A stretch of DNA of 64,000 nucleotides from Ailurus styani (GCA_002007465.1 LNAC01000066.1:534381-598380); one strand, 5' to 3'; numbered from the stretch's first letter, positions 50,180 through 60,127 are shown. A program made the numbers and translations. The notes: generated by a model not told the origin, from the letters alone.

Positions 50180-50300
50180 CCGGCAGCCTAAAGCATCCGG
50201 AACGGCTCCGAACCCGGAAAAAAAAGCAGCTTCTCTGGCTGCGAGCGAGCAGCCCCTGAAAAAGCCAGCAACAACGAAAATAGCCGAGAGCGGCCGACCA
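50180..50300 (-). other. ARL15: Likely ARL15 5' UTR / transcription start region
   Basis: This is the sequence directly upstream of the ARL15 ATG on the minus strand, inside the CpG island. There is no TATA box in this direction. A CCAAT element reading toward ARL15 lies at 50332-50328, so a start roughly 60-100 bases below it would fall near 50,230-50,270. The exact start cannot be read from sequence. The stretch contains ETS-type CCGGAA motifs typical of housekeeping promoters and a very short upstream ORF. Confidence 0.55.
50188..50196 (-). other. Minimal upstream ORF before the ARL15 start
   Basis: The minus strand reads ATG CTT TAG at 50196-50188, a start, one codon and a stop. It ends eight bases before the ARL15 ATG. 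Its context (C at -3) is as weak as that of the main start. It would act only if transcription begins upstream of 50196, which is likely but unproven. Confidence 0.5.
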
Positions 50301-50327
50301 GCCGAAGATTACACAAGGGGCGCGGCG

Positions 50328-50332
50328 ATTGG
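50328..50332 (-). promoter_or_regulatory. CCAAT (NF-Y type) box, ARL15-proximal
   Basis: ATTGG on the plus strand (CCAAT on the minus strand) sits in a GCGATTGGCCGG context, a good NF-Y match. It lies about 150 bases upstream of the ARL15 ATG, so it is placed well for a minus-strand start. NF-Y sites work in either orientation and are common in divergent promoters. Confidence 0.6.
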
Positions 50333-50366
50333 CCGGGCGGGCGGGCAGAAGGAAAGGAGCGCGCTC

Positions 50367-50371
50367 ATTGG
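50367..50371 (-). promoter_or_regulatory. Second CCAAT (NF-Y type) box
   Basis: ATTGG in the context CTCATTGGCCGC lies 39 bases from the other inverted CCAAT and 11 bases before the plus-strand TATA box. The pair of similarly oriented CCAAT boxes about four helical turns apart is typical of NF-Y-driven CpG promoters. Confidence 0.6.
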
Positions 50372-50381
50372 CCGCCGTGCC

Positions 50382-50390
50382 TATAAAAAG
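50382..50390 (+). promoter_or_regulatory. Plus-strand TATA box, possible divergent promoter
   Basis: TATAAAAAG matches the TATA consensus and is oriented away from ARL15. A start would be expected near 50,412 on the plus strand. Two CCAAT boxes lie just upstream, giving a conventional CCAAT-TATA spacing. No conserved protein was recognised downstream, so the product, if any, is probably a non-coding or promoter-upstream RNA. A-rich sequence in a CpG island may also match TATA by chance. Confidence 0.5.
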
Positions 50391-50759
50391 CAGGCCACTG
50401 CGGGTGGCAGGGGAGAAGCGCGGGAGCGGCCCGGGCGCTGGTTCCTGTGAGCCGGCCCGAGGGCGGGGGCGGGGGCTGGGGCTGCGCAGGCGGAAGAGCG
50501 AGCCGGGAGGAGCGGAAAATCTGCCGGTGCTGCCACCGCCCGAGCTCTGCGTGCTCCCGTAGCCGCCGCTTCGGGTGGAGCGGAGCAGGACTGCGCTCCA
50601 GTGCGGGAGAGCCGTCGCATCCCCTCCCGCCCTCGGTAGGGAGCGAGCCCTGAAGCGGAAGGCGTGGTAGCCACCGACACCGAGCGCCGTGTTCTCCGGA
50701 GTGATTTCCTGCGGGCTCTGCGGCCTCTAGGCAGCACCGAGGGGCGCCCCAGGAATGTA

Positions 50760-52455
50760 CTCTGAACAGGCGGGCCTGTGACAGGGGCAGCCCTCATCCC
50801 GCACCTTGAGGATGTGCATCTTCAAAGCGGACAGCTCCAGCCTGATGTCCCTCAGGGTACACAGAAGCTTAGGACACACCCAGGGGTAACCCAGGAGGCT
50901 CCCTTAGAACACCAGGTTGCCCTCAGATTTCATTGTCCTCCACGTGAAAGAAAGGAAAAAAGTTGAGGGGCACAGTAGACCTCAGACACCAGAAAGAAGC
51001 TGTCAGGTCTTCACAGGCTTGGCCTCTAATTACACTGAGCACAAATCCATCATCCCTAAAGAAAATGAGCAATAGAACAAGCGCCATTCTGGTTAAGAGG
51101 TAAAAGCAGGTGCATTTAAGATTTGTGCCTTTCCTGGTAAATAACTTAGAAATTGGCATTGGGATTTTGCTCTTCCATAAAGGGGGTAAGGGGTCTTGAA
51201 TCAGTCAAGAAGCTAGGTAAGAATACAAGAACACTCAGGTTTTTGGTTTTTAGGATTCAGGCTGAACAACCACACAATGCCAGACATATCAACTTAGGCT
51301 CACATGATTGAAGTACTGCAGCAACGCCCCCCCCCAACATTCTTTGAAATCAGAAAAGATCTTTCTCACCTGTATTATTAGGGCTTCCCTACAAAAACGT
51401 TTTGATAGTAAAACTTCAACTGAAATCTTTCTGAAGACACTGCCCGACTGTATAAATGTTTTAGGGGCTGGATTTTTATTTTTCGCCTCACTAGTCACCT
51501 TCCCTTTTTGCATCCTCAAGAATGCATTTCCTTACTGTAAGTTTACCTGCAGCTGCCAGACAATGGAATTCACCTCAATGTGCAGGAAAGGAATGCAGCC
51601 CCTTACAGGGAGCTTCTGGTAGATTAGTGGACCATGTGATTTGGGGTATTCCGTCTCATCTCTCTGAATGAACCTGTTTCCTCAACTAAAGATTGAGGAT
51701 TCCTGTGGCCAGAGGATTTTTTTTTTAAGGAACTGAAGGACAAAATATACACTTAGTACAGAACTTGACTTTTTTTATCAGATTTATACACAAAGTTCTG
51801 TAAATTAAACTTCTGCAGAAATTTCAATGACTTTTGCCTAGGTAGGGGCTAATTTGACTCAGTTGCATTAGCCATTAGATTCAATTTTGATTGATTTATC
51901 AGGATGCCAAGAACACATCTATTGAGAAGAGATTTTGACCTGGATTGTGAAGTGGTGAGCTTCCCTCAATCTACAGCACAATTGGTTGAAACTGACCAGA
52001 AGTTTCAGTCCTCTCAAACTTGCTAGCAAAAATAATTCAAATAGACCAGAAACCTTTTGGTGTTTTTTTTTTTTCCCTTCCTTGAATAAGCATACTGCAA
52101 ATAGGATAAAGGACTGAGTTAGCAAAGAGTCACTTGTAGTCCATGGTCTTGGCGAAAACTGAGGTCTTGACTACTGCCAAGTCAGACTCTTCAACAGCCT
52201 CTCAGTTTCTATGCAGGGAAGATAACGACTGAGGAGCAGCTGCCTTCTGCCTTCCTTTAAAAGCTAGCCTTAAAAGGTTCCTCAACAGAAGGTCATTAGG
52301 CTAAACATGGTTCATCCAACTTCTAGGAATGAGAAAATGGGCTCAAAGCAGAGAGATGAAAGAATTTACTTCAAGTTCCAAAAGCTGCACCAGAGTATTC
52401 ACCATATTCCGCACTATTTGTACATTCTGACACCAAGAAAAACCTTGTGTATGAT
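50760..52455. other. Upstream flank of ARL15, non-coding
   Basis: CpG content drops beyond about 50,760. No gene was recognised. If a divergent plus-strand transcript exists, its body would lie here. The frames of 60-104 codons show no domain. Confidence 0.45.
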
Positions 52456-52471
52456 GTATTTAAAAATCCTA

Positions 52472-52543
52472 AGAAGCAATGTCCACAATAGCCAAACTAT
52501 GGAAAGGGCCCAGATGTCTATCGACAGATGAATGGATAAAGGT

Positions 52544-52611
<68 letters not shown>

Positions 52612-52996
52612 ACTCAGCCATTAAAAAAATGAGATCTTAACATTTGCAACAACACGGATAGAACTGGAGGGTGTTGTGCTAAGTGAAATAAATCAGAGAA
52701 AGACAAATAACAGGATTTCGCTCATATATGGAATTTAAGAAACAAAACAGGATCATAGGGGAAGGGAGGGAAAAATAAGAGGAAATCAGAGAGGGAGACA
52801 AACCATAAGAGACTCTTAACTCCAGGAAACAAACTGAGGATTACTGGGGGGGAGGGGGAGAAGGGGGTAATTGGGTGTGGACTTTAAGGAGGGCACTGTG
52901 ATCTAATGAGCACTGGGTGTTACATGAAACTGATGAATCACTAAATTCTACCCCTGAAACTAATAAAACTGTGTTAATTGAATTGAAATAATTAAA
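52472..52996 (+). mobile_element. 5'-truncated carnivore L1 with target-site duplication
   Basis: It begins in the ORF2 end ('CAATAGCCAAACTATGG') and continues through 'CAACACGGATAGAACTGGAGGG' and 'AGTGAAATAAATCAGAGAAAGACAAATA'. The 3' UTR ends 'CCCCTGAAACTAATAAAACTG' with an A-rich tail. AAAAATCCTA flanks it at 52462-52471 and 52997-53006. A (GT)n(GA)n expansion interrupts the coding part. Confidence 0.9.
52545..52609 (+). repeat. Compound (GT)n-(GA)n microsatellite within an L1
   Basis: About 17 GT units pass into about 16 GA units, replacing the normal L1 text between 'GAATGGATAAAG' and 'CACTCAGCCATTAAAAAAATG'. Confidence 0.97.
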
Positions 52997-53639
52997 AAAA
53001 ATCCTATATTACCTTTTGGAAAAGAATCTTCAAAAACCTAAAGCTTCAGAACTCCATAAGAAGCACATTTTTCCAGTTAGGTGTTTGTCTCCTGGGATGT
53101 GTATACACCCTTGTGCAGAGGAAACTGGCTAACCCCATTAATTGGGATGAACAGATACCACACTACCCACTTTGTGAAGCGGCAGTCTTAGCTGATGGCT
53201 ATTACTATTGGGTAGTCACCCCAATATGTGCTTTATAATGCGTGGAGGGGTTAGAATGCATTCACTTCACCATATGCCAATTAACGGGGTGCAGTCTTGA
53301 ATAAGACAGTCTAGTAACGTAGCCCTGCCTTTGCTCCCAATAAAATGAACGACCCTCTCCCAGACACCTAACATGCATAAACTCATGAGGCAACTGCATT
53401 ACTACACAGATTTCGAGGAAAGAGGCTCTCACTGTTGGCTGTCAAAAGCAAGAAGAAATTCTTTTGACAGGCCATAGTCTACAATTCTATGTAGACTGCT
53501 GACTAACCAGATTTAGAGGAAAGTTTATTAAAGCATCACTTATAGGAAACAAATGCATTTTTACAACTTGGTCTCCCAAATTCTACCATCCAGAAAAACC
53601 AACATATCAGTGGCCAATTCCATCTACTGTGTTTTGTTG

Positions 53640-53920
53640 TTTGATAGAACTTATGGAAGAGTACAGCCTTTACTAGTTTTGTATCATGCCCTCACTTTAT
53701 ATAAACTTCACCATATCCTGAAACTTCATAAATGTTTCATGGCTATGTGAAGTTCTACTATATAAATGTACTATGATAAATTCCTTCTTAGATACTATTG
53801 TAAATATTTCAGTGAATGTTTGCTTATAGGATTGTTCCCATCTCCTTATAAGAATTACTCTCTTATAAGAAATATTCTAGAAATGAATTATTGGTACAAA
53901 GGGTCTGAGCACATTTAATA
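53640..53920 (-). mobile_element. Old L1/HAL1-type fragment
   Basis: On the plus strand 'ATGTTTCATGGCTATGTGAAGTTCTACTATATAAATG', 'GTAAATATTTCAGTGAATGTTTGC' and 'GAATTATTGGTACAAAGGGTCTGAGCACATTT' correspond to a reversed old LINE-1 ORF2 end. Confidence 0.55.
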
Positions 53921-54480
53921 CTCATTTATGTACTAACTTGTAGGCTTCTGTCCCCTGCCCCCAACTCCAAAGTAGGAAATGTTTATCTTGCCTCACTCTT
54001 GCTTTGAGTATATGCCTTAATAGCTGAGAGATGGTGTCTTTCATTAGAAAGACTCTTAAACTATGGATGCTTCTTTTTCAGAAGTGGTGGTATCCACTTA
54101 ATTCTGCAGAGGTCATTGGGCAATTTGCCTATTTACTGCCTCCAATAACTTCTAGGACCTTAACATTTTTTTCCCCAGCCCCGCTCTTCCTGTTCAGGTG
54201 ACCATCCTGACACCCACCCCCAACCACCTCTGATTTACCCCAGGCCCCTTCTCTGCTTTTTACACTTGAACAAAGTACCATTATGTCCTAGAAGGTGAAG
54301 CCCCTATGAAGCTGCTAATAGAACTTAATTCATAAAAGGAAGAGGTCAGAAGATTAGAGGTTTGAATTAAGAGGATTTTCTGTTCCTAGCATGGTAGCCT
54401 ACAAAACTAGAGGGAAACTTAGCTGTAATGATGGGACTCTTGCAACTAGAAACTTTAAAGCCTAAAACATCTCCGGGTCA

Positions 54481-54700
54481 GGGCGCCTGGGTGGCTCAGT
54501 GGGTTAAGGCCTCTGCTTTCGGCTCAGGTCATGATCTCAGGGTCCTGGGATCGAGGCCCGCGTCGGGCTCTCTGCTCGGCGGGGAGCCTGCTTCCTCCTC
54601 TCTGCCTGCCTCTCTGCCTACTTGTGATCTGATCTCTCTCTCTCTGTCAAATAAATAAATAAAATCTTTAAAAAATAATAAAAATAAAAAAAAATAAAAT
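54481..54700 (+). repeat. CAN-SINE with AT-rich complex tail
   Basis: The full body ends in AAATAAATAAATAAAATC plus a 35-base A/T tail. The 17-base target-site duplication AAAACATCTCCGGGTCA / AAAACATCTCCAGGTCA lies at 54464-54480 and 54701-54717. The single difference is a C-to-T type change at a CpG. Confidence 0.96.
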
Positions 54701-54824
54701 AAAACATCTCCAGGTCAGCTTAAACTTGTTTTGTCTTCAGCAAGTTGACATCAAAGTCCCACATGTCTAATTTTTAAAGATTCGTGGCCAGGCAATCACA
54801 ACCATTTGCCATTACTTAAATAGA

Positions 54825-54935
54825 TGAGCTTGGGTAGATCACTTGTTTCTTCCAGGCTTCGGTTTACTCAACTATAAAATAGAGTTGAACTAATCACTAG
54901 ATGATTAAGGACCTTTGATATCTAAAAATCCATAG
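54825..54935 (+). repeat. MIR remnant
   Basis: 'GAGCTTGGGTAGATCACTTGTTTCTTCCAGGCTTCGGTTTACTCAACTATAAAATAG' is the MIR core in order. Confidence 0.65.
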
Positions 54936-55019
54936 TCCTGGTTGGGGACTAAACTGGTTCTAAACTGGTTCTCCCCCTCTTCCCAAAGAATTTGCTGGGT
55001 TTTGGAGTATGAAAACAAT

Positions 55020-55046
55020 GGTGCCTGGGTGGCTCGGTTGGTTAAG
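55020..55046 (+). repeat. CAN-SINE head stub
   Basis: Only the first 27 bases of the element (GTGCCTGGGTGGCTCGG...) are present. The text then becomes unrelated. No tail or duplication is present. Confidence 0.8.
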
Positions 55047-55229
55047 ACAAGACATTTCAAGTGAAGACTCACCATTTAAAGTGGTAAATATAGGAGAAAG
55101 ACAGAACTAGACCTCGCAAGCAAACACTACCCAAGCACCACGTTTTAAGAAGCTGTCAGTCCCTCTTGATACCTCCCCAGGATCATTTCATCTTAGCCAG
55201 TACTGCATTGCTGATTAGTTTCTTATTGG

Positions 55230-55720
55230 CACTATGACAAATTAGAACACACTTGATTATGTAAGACACAAATTTATTCTCTCGTAGTTCTAGTTCTGCA
55301 AGCTAATGTCTTGAGTCTTATGGGGCTTAAAAAAAAAAAAAAAAGAGCAAGAAGCTGGCAGAGCTGGTTTCTTCTAGAGCTCCCAAGGGAGAGTTCTTTA
55401 GCTCTTCCAGCTTTCCAGCTTCTGTCTGTTTTTATTCCTTGGCTTTTGACCATATCACTCTCGTCTCTGCATCTATGGTCACATTGTCCTCTCTTCTATA
55501 GTCTAACCTCTTCATGCCTCCCTCTTATAAGGGCAGTTGTGATTGTATTTAGGGCCTACCCAGATAATCCAGGATAATCTCCCCACATCAAAATTCTTAA
55601 TTTATCACACCTACAAAGTCACTTTTGCCATCCAATGTAACATTCACAGGTTCTACAAATTAAGGCTGAATATCTTTGGAGCCATTATCTAACCTAACAC
55701 CCTGATCTTATGATATACAG
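55230..55720 (-). mobile_element. MLT1-type MaLR LTR, reverse orientation
   Basis: 'CACAAATTTATTCTCTCGTAGTTCTAGTTCTGCAAGC', 'CTTATAAGGGCAGTTGTGATTGTATTTAGGGCC' and 'CACAGGTTCTACAAATTAAGGCTG' follow the reversed MLT1 order. The 88-codon frame at 55311 lies inside it. Confidence 0.7.
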
Positions 55721-55929
55721 GAAAAGCAAATACTTTCATGGAAATCCAAAGTGACAAGCATAATTTATCAATGCCTAAGGAAGGAGATTAACTCCCAGTT
55801 TTAGAAAGAATTAAAACTTGGTGATACAGCCCCAGGGTACTCTAATTATATTCAGACAGTTTATAGTTCTGTTTACTTCTCATCTGGCATTTGAGTTTTT
55901 CTTCCCCTATTCATACTTTTAAAAAAAGT

Positions 55930-56540
55930 AACCTTGAGAATTCACATACAATTCACCATTTATTACAATTCACCCATTTAAAGTATACAGTTTTTGTGTA
56001 TTTCCAGACTTGTGCAACTATCACCATTTTTAGGATTTTTAAAGATTTTTAGAATGAATATGAGTGGGGGAGGGAGACTCTTGAGCAGACTCCAAGCTCA
56101 CCAAGGAGACGGATGTGAGGCAGGATCTCAGGACCCTGAGATCACGACCTGAGCCAAAACCAAGAGTTGGACACCTAACCAACTGTACCACCCAGGCACC
56201 CCTAGAACATTTTTAATCAGCTCTAAAAGAAACCCTGAACCTTTGAGCTATCACCCTCTACCCCTTACCTCCACCCTCAGCCCTAGGAAGCCACTAGTTC
56301 ACTTTCTTTCTCTACAGCCTTCGGTTCTGGACCTTCATATGAATGGAATCCTAGAGTATGTGGTCTTTGGGGATTGACTCTTCCACTTGGCATAGTGTTT
56401 AAGTTTCATCCATGTTGTAGCATATATGTTCTTTCCTATGGCCAGATAATGTTCCATTGTATGGACATACTGCATTTTGTTCATCCATCATCCACTGATG
56501 GACCTTTGGATTGTATCTACCTTTAATTTTGAATCATGTT
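55930..56540 (-). mobile_element. L1M-type fragment interrupted by a SINE
   Basis: 'TTCACATACAATTCACCATTTATTACAATTCACCCATTTAAAGTATACAG' before and 'TCTAAAAGAAACCCTGAACC', 'GGACCTTCATATGAATGGAATCC', 'GTTTCATCCATGTTGTAGCATATATG' after the SINE are the reversed L1 3' region. Confidence 0.8.
56040..56202 (-). repeat. Older CAN-SINE inside an L1
   Basis: The reversed SINE runs from AAAGATTTTT to TGTACCACCCAGGCACC. It keeps 'TGAGATCACGACCTGAGCC' but has a shortened CT-rich region. The target-site duplication is short or decayed. Confidence 0.88.
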
Positions 56541-57824
56541 ATCCCTCTACTTTTGTTCTCCTTTTCTTTTGCTCAAGACAAGATTTTCTTCAAATCTCTT
56601 CATTTCTCTTTATTGTCCATAGCTAAACTTTTTTCATAGTAATATTGTTCTAGAGCAGCTGGTCTAAATATAAATGGTGTTTCTTTCAACATTTAACCTG
56701 GTTCTTTTAAAATTTTATTTCTCATAGTCTGATTAGTCCTTCACTCTCCAAATTCTTGAACATTAGCTTTTTTTCTATTCTTACTTCTAGGACCTAGGAT
56801 GATAAATTTATGAACATATTTTAACTGTATTATATTCATAGTGGTTTTGAACCTTCTGAGATGAAAGGTCTGAATTGCTTTAGCCTACACAATAGGAAAT
56901 AATACATTAAGTTCCTTGAAAGTCTTTGAATAACCAAGAATCTAAGCCCTACTTGCTAGTCAAATTATAAAAAAGATCAGGATGGTAAACCAGAAGAATC
57001 AGCTATATACTTTTAATTGTCAAGGAGCAATAAAAACTGCACAGGAATTTATTTCAAAAAGTAGAGGGGAAATGTCCTGTTGAAAATAAAGGTGCTTTGG
57101 AGACTGAGAGGAATATGGTCAGTTGCTTATTCATATCAAAAGATCAGTTTTGACTGATGGATGGGTAGAAGATATTCTCTACTTGAAAGAAGAGGGGTGT
57201 TTGAGCCCAAAGTGTAGGATGTGAGCAAGATGGTTAGGTGGGGTGGGGGCAAGTATAATTTGAGAGTTAGGAGTAACTTAGGATCTTCTCTGCAGACTAT
57301 TGCCTTTTAACCCACCACATGGTGTTAGTGACAAGTTAACTTGCAGCTCCATACTGTGTATCTGTAATCTGCTGAATTGTTCTGGTACTGAAAACTGACA
57401 GAACTATGGCAGCTGCATAGGTGAGCAAGTCTCAAGAAGTAGACATTTGCTTTCTTGTCTGGTTTTTATGAAATCATCTACTGGAATAATTCTTACAAGT
57501 TGCTTTCTTATAGGTATTTCACTAAAAATTGGACACTTTGAGTGCTTCTGATTTACAATTTGGTCTTTTTGAAGGCTTGCATGTAAATATCTTAATTCAA
57601 AGTCAGCACACAAAAATTAGCACTTGACTCAAAACAGCTTGCAAGGAGTTGGGAAACTGAAACAATATGAAGCTACAATATAAAGCCAATGAAAAGCATG
57701 GCAATTGTGCCATCAAAAATTATCTTATCCCAACTTGAGATTCTGAGTCTATGTAGTTTAAACTAAGCAAGACCAGCATGAAGTTACCTTGGACAGGTTA
57801 ATATGGGTTCACTTATTCTAACCT

Positions 57825-57960
57825 ATGTAGCACCTGCTGTATGTTGGGAATGCGAGGAAAACAAGGTCTCTGCTCATGGGGAGCTTAATCTCTAGTGGAT
57901 AGAGACAAGTATCAATTAGTGATAAATGCTAGACAGAATTAAAGGGATGTACTATCAAGT
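57825..57960 (-). repeat. L2 LINE fragment
   Basis: 'GTAGCACCTGCTGTATGTTGGGAATGCGAGGAAAACAAGGTCTCTGCTCATGGGGAGCTTAATCTCTAGTGG' is reversed L2. Confidence 0.7.
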
Positions 57961-58017
57961 AACAAGAATGATGCCGTAGACTAGGTAGTCATAGAGGACA
58001 TCTCTGGATTGTGTTAA

Positions 58018-58200
58018 GCAGCGCTGTCCGATAAAGCTTTCTGTAAGATGTAAGTGTTCTCTATCTACACTGTCCTGTATGGTAGCATTAGCTACATACG
58101 GTGACTGAGCACTTGAAATGTGGTTGAGGCACTGAATTTGATTTGTTTTTAATTTAAATCTAAGTAGTCACATATGGCTAGTGGCTATCATTAGACAATG
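58018..58200. mobile_element. Short non-autonomous DNA transposon remnant
   Basis: It begins 'AGCAGCGCTGTCCGATAAAGCTTTCTG', has 'GAGCACTTGAAATGTGGTTGAGG' in the middle and ends 'GTCACATATGGCTAGTGGCTATC'. This abundant mammalian family has palindromic ends. Exact family not assigned. Confidence 0.6.
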
Positions 58201-58529
58201 AAGACATGAAGTCAAAATATGGGGGTCTTCCACTTAACCGTGACATTAAATGTATTTCAGCTCCCCTACTAGTCAATAAAGGAATAAAAGACCCATGAAT
58301 AAAACTATAGACACCTGTATAGGAGAGATCAACCATCTTGGAAAAGAAAATGAGTAAAGGATTGGCAGTGAACGTAGAACAAAGCTGAAGCCTAAGTCCC
58401 AGAATCAGGAAAACCGGCAAGAAGCGAGCCAATTCCTGCTGCCGACCTCCCATCAGCACAGGAATAAGAGGCACCTGGTCCTCGGAGCCGGGAGAGACTG
58501 AACGCACAAACTAGCTGGGTGTCTGTAAA

Positions 58530-59050
58530 ATGCACCCTTGAGCCCACCGATACGCCTCACTCCGAGAAGGGACTACCCGAGAGAAGACCAAAGTGAAAAT
58601 TTACCCCTGAGATTAAACTAAAGAGGGCTTGACCTCAGAGACACCAGATAAAGGCAAAAAGTAAATTCAGTAGAGCTGGAATAAAGCTGAGGAAACCACC
58701 CAAAAAGATAAAGAAGCAGTGGAGCAAAGATCATTAGAGTGTCAGCTCAGAAGTCTAATATCCAGTCAGATGTTTCAAGACAAAGAGAAACAACAGCCAC
58801 GGTGAGTAGTTATCAAGTAGTTTTAGCCAACAGTCCGCAAACACAAACTATGCATTTCCAGACCAAAAAAGACCACGAATGTCCAGAACAATGACATGTT
58901 ACCATTAAAGAAACAACCATTTAAAAACCTTCCTACAGAAGCACCACTCTGGACAGATTCACTATCAAATCTTATCAAACACTACAGGAACAAAAAAAAT
59001 TCCAACCTTAAAAATACCCCACAGTTGGTTTCTTCTAAGAACTCTGTTGT
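58530..59050. other. Unassigned non-coding sequence
   Basis: A-rich, without a recognised gene or repeat. Confidence 0.4.
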
Positions 59051-59059
59051 TAGCTCGCA

Positions 59060-59260
59060 GACGGCTACCTCCCGCTACGTCCTCAGGTGGTCTCTCCTCT
59101 GGGCTTCCTTACTATCTCTCTGGCTGCATCTCTTCTCCTTAAAAAGGCTCCAGACAGATTGGCCTAGGGCCTGCCCCAACAGCCTCATTTTAACATAATT
59201 ATCTCTTTAAAGGCCCCATCTCCATATACACTTTCAGAAGTACCAGGAGTTAGGGCTTGA
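59060..59260 (-). mobile_element. MaLR LTR fragment, reverse orientation
   Basis: 'TACGTCCTCAGGTGGTCTCTCC', 'CAGCCTCATTTTAACATAATTATCTCTTTAAAGGCCCCATCTCCATATAC' and 'AGGAGTTAGGGCTTGAACAC' are reversed MLT1/MaLR text. Confidence 0.65.
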
Positions 59261-59329
59261 ACACAGAACTTTGGAAGTGCAAAGACAAAACTTGCCCTGT
59301 AACAACATTCTTGAGGGAGGGGAGCAAAC

Positions 59330-60000
59330 TAAGAATAAAAAGGACTTTATTGAGATTGATGAAGGATATCGACAACAAATATACAGCAAATCTATTCAGT
59401 GGCAAAATATTTAAAAGCCTTTGGTCATATCCCTTTAAAACAAATTCTTCCTCCACAAATGGAATCGCACTAGAGGGACTTATTTTGTGTCTGTCTCCTT
59501 TTACTTTTAAGATCTTATAACTTTTGAGATATACCAATGTTATTGCACAAATACATAATATTTCTCTTATTGCTGAGTACTATTCCATTGTGTAGATGCG
59601 TTACAATTATTTTCCCCATCGTTTATTGGTGTACATTTGTTTTAATTCCAGGTTTTGACTACTTTGAATAAAGTTGCAATAAACATTAAAAAAAAAGAAA
59701 GAAAGAAAAAAGCCTTTGGCCAGAGAATAAACTGGTGGTTGCCAGAGGGGAGGGGAGGTGGAGGGATGGGAGGAATAGGAGGAGTGTAAGAGGTACAAAC
59801 TTCAGTTATAAAATAAATAAGTCACAAGGATGTGATGTATAGCATAGGGAATACAGCCAATAATATTGTTATAATTTTCTGTGGTCATAGATGGTAACTG
59901 GACCTATCTTAGTGATCATTTCACAATGTGTAAGAAAATTGAATCACCATTTTGTGCACCTGAAACTAATATAATATTGTATGTCAATTGTAATTCCATT
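59330..60000 (+). mobile_element. Old L1 with internal deletion and secondary insertion
   Basis: The left part 'TATTGAGATTGATGAAGGATATCGACAACAAATATACAGCAAATC...AGTGGCAAAATATTTAAAAGCCTTTGG' is L1 ORF2. The right part from 59723, with 'ACTGGTGGTTGCCAGAGGGG', 'ATGTATAGCATAGGGAATACAG' and 'ACCTGAAACTAATATAATATTGTATGTCAATTG', is the L1 3' UTR. Between them lies a separately inserted piece (59428-59707). Confidence 0.75.
59428..59707 (+). mobile_element. Retroposed antisense-L1 sequence with A tail
   Basis: On the plus strand this is reversed L1 text ('GAGTACTATTCCATTGTGTAGATG', 'TTTTGACTACTTTGAATAAAGTTGCAATAAAC'). It nevertheless ends in AATAAA-type signals and a plus-strand A-rich tail (AAAAAAAAAGAAAGAAAGAA). 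It is flanked by AAAAGCCTTTGGTCA (59413-59427) and AAAAGCCTTTGGCCA (59708-59722). Confidence 0.65.
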
Positions 60001-60127
60001 TTTTTTAAGCCTTTGCTTTAAAGTCAAGGGGTCCAAAGAGCAATGGCTAACTTACAACACCTGTTGGAATCACATGCCATGAGACAGCCATTTTATAGGA
60101 TTCTGACCCAGTCAACTAAACACTTAA

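Larger units (their letters stand above)
49620..50760. promoter_or_regulatory. ARL15: CpG island over the ARL15 5' end
   Basis: CpG dinucleotides and GC content rise sharply from about 49,620, peak between 49,795 and 50,720, then fall back to AT-rich sequence with few CpGs. The island contains GC-box-like runs such as GGGCGGGGGC near 50,463, ETS-like CCGGAA motifs near 50,197 and 50,215, inverted CCAAT boxes and a TATA box. It surrounds the ARL15 first coding exon and is the only such island in the window. Edges are estimated by eye. Confidence 0.9.

Noticed and set aside
49688..50653. Several overlapping frames of 67-167 codons on both strands over the CpG island
   Set aside because: They are Arg/Ala/Pro/Gly-rich chance frames from GC-rich DNA. 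Only the 16 codons at 50132-50179 match a known protein, and the frame is cut there by a splice donor.
27607..52531. Similar peptide 'NVHNSQTMERAQ' encoded at 27607-27831 (minus) and 52307-52531 (plus)
   Set aside because: Both come from the same L1 ORF2 3' segment read in a shifted frame. This is repeat-derived, not a shared small protein.
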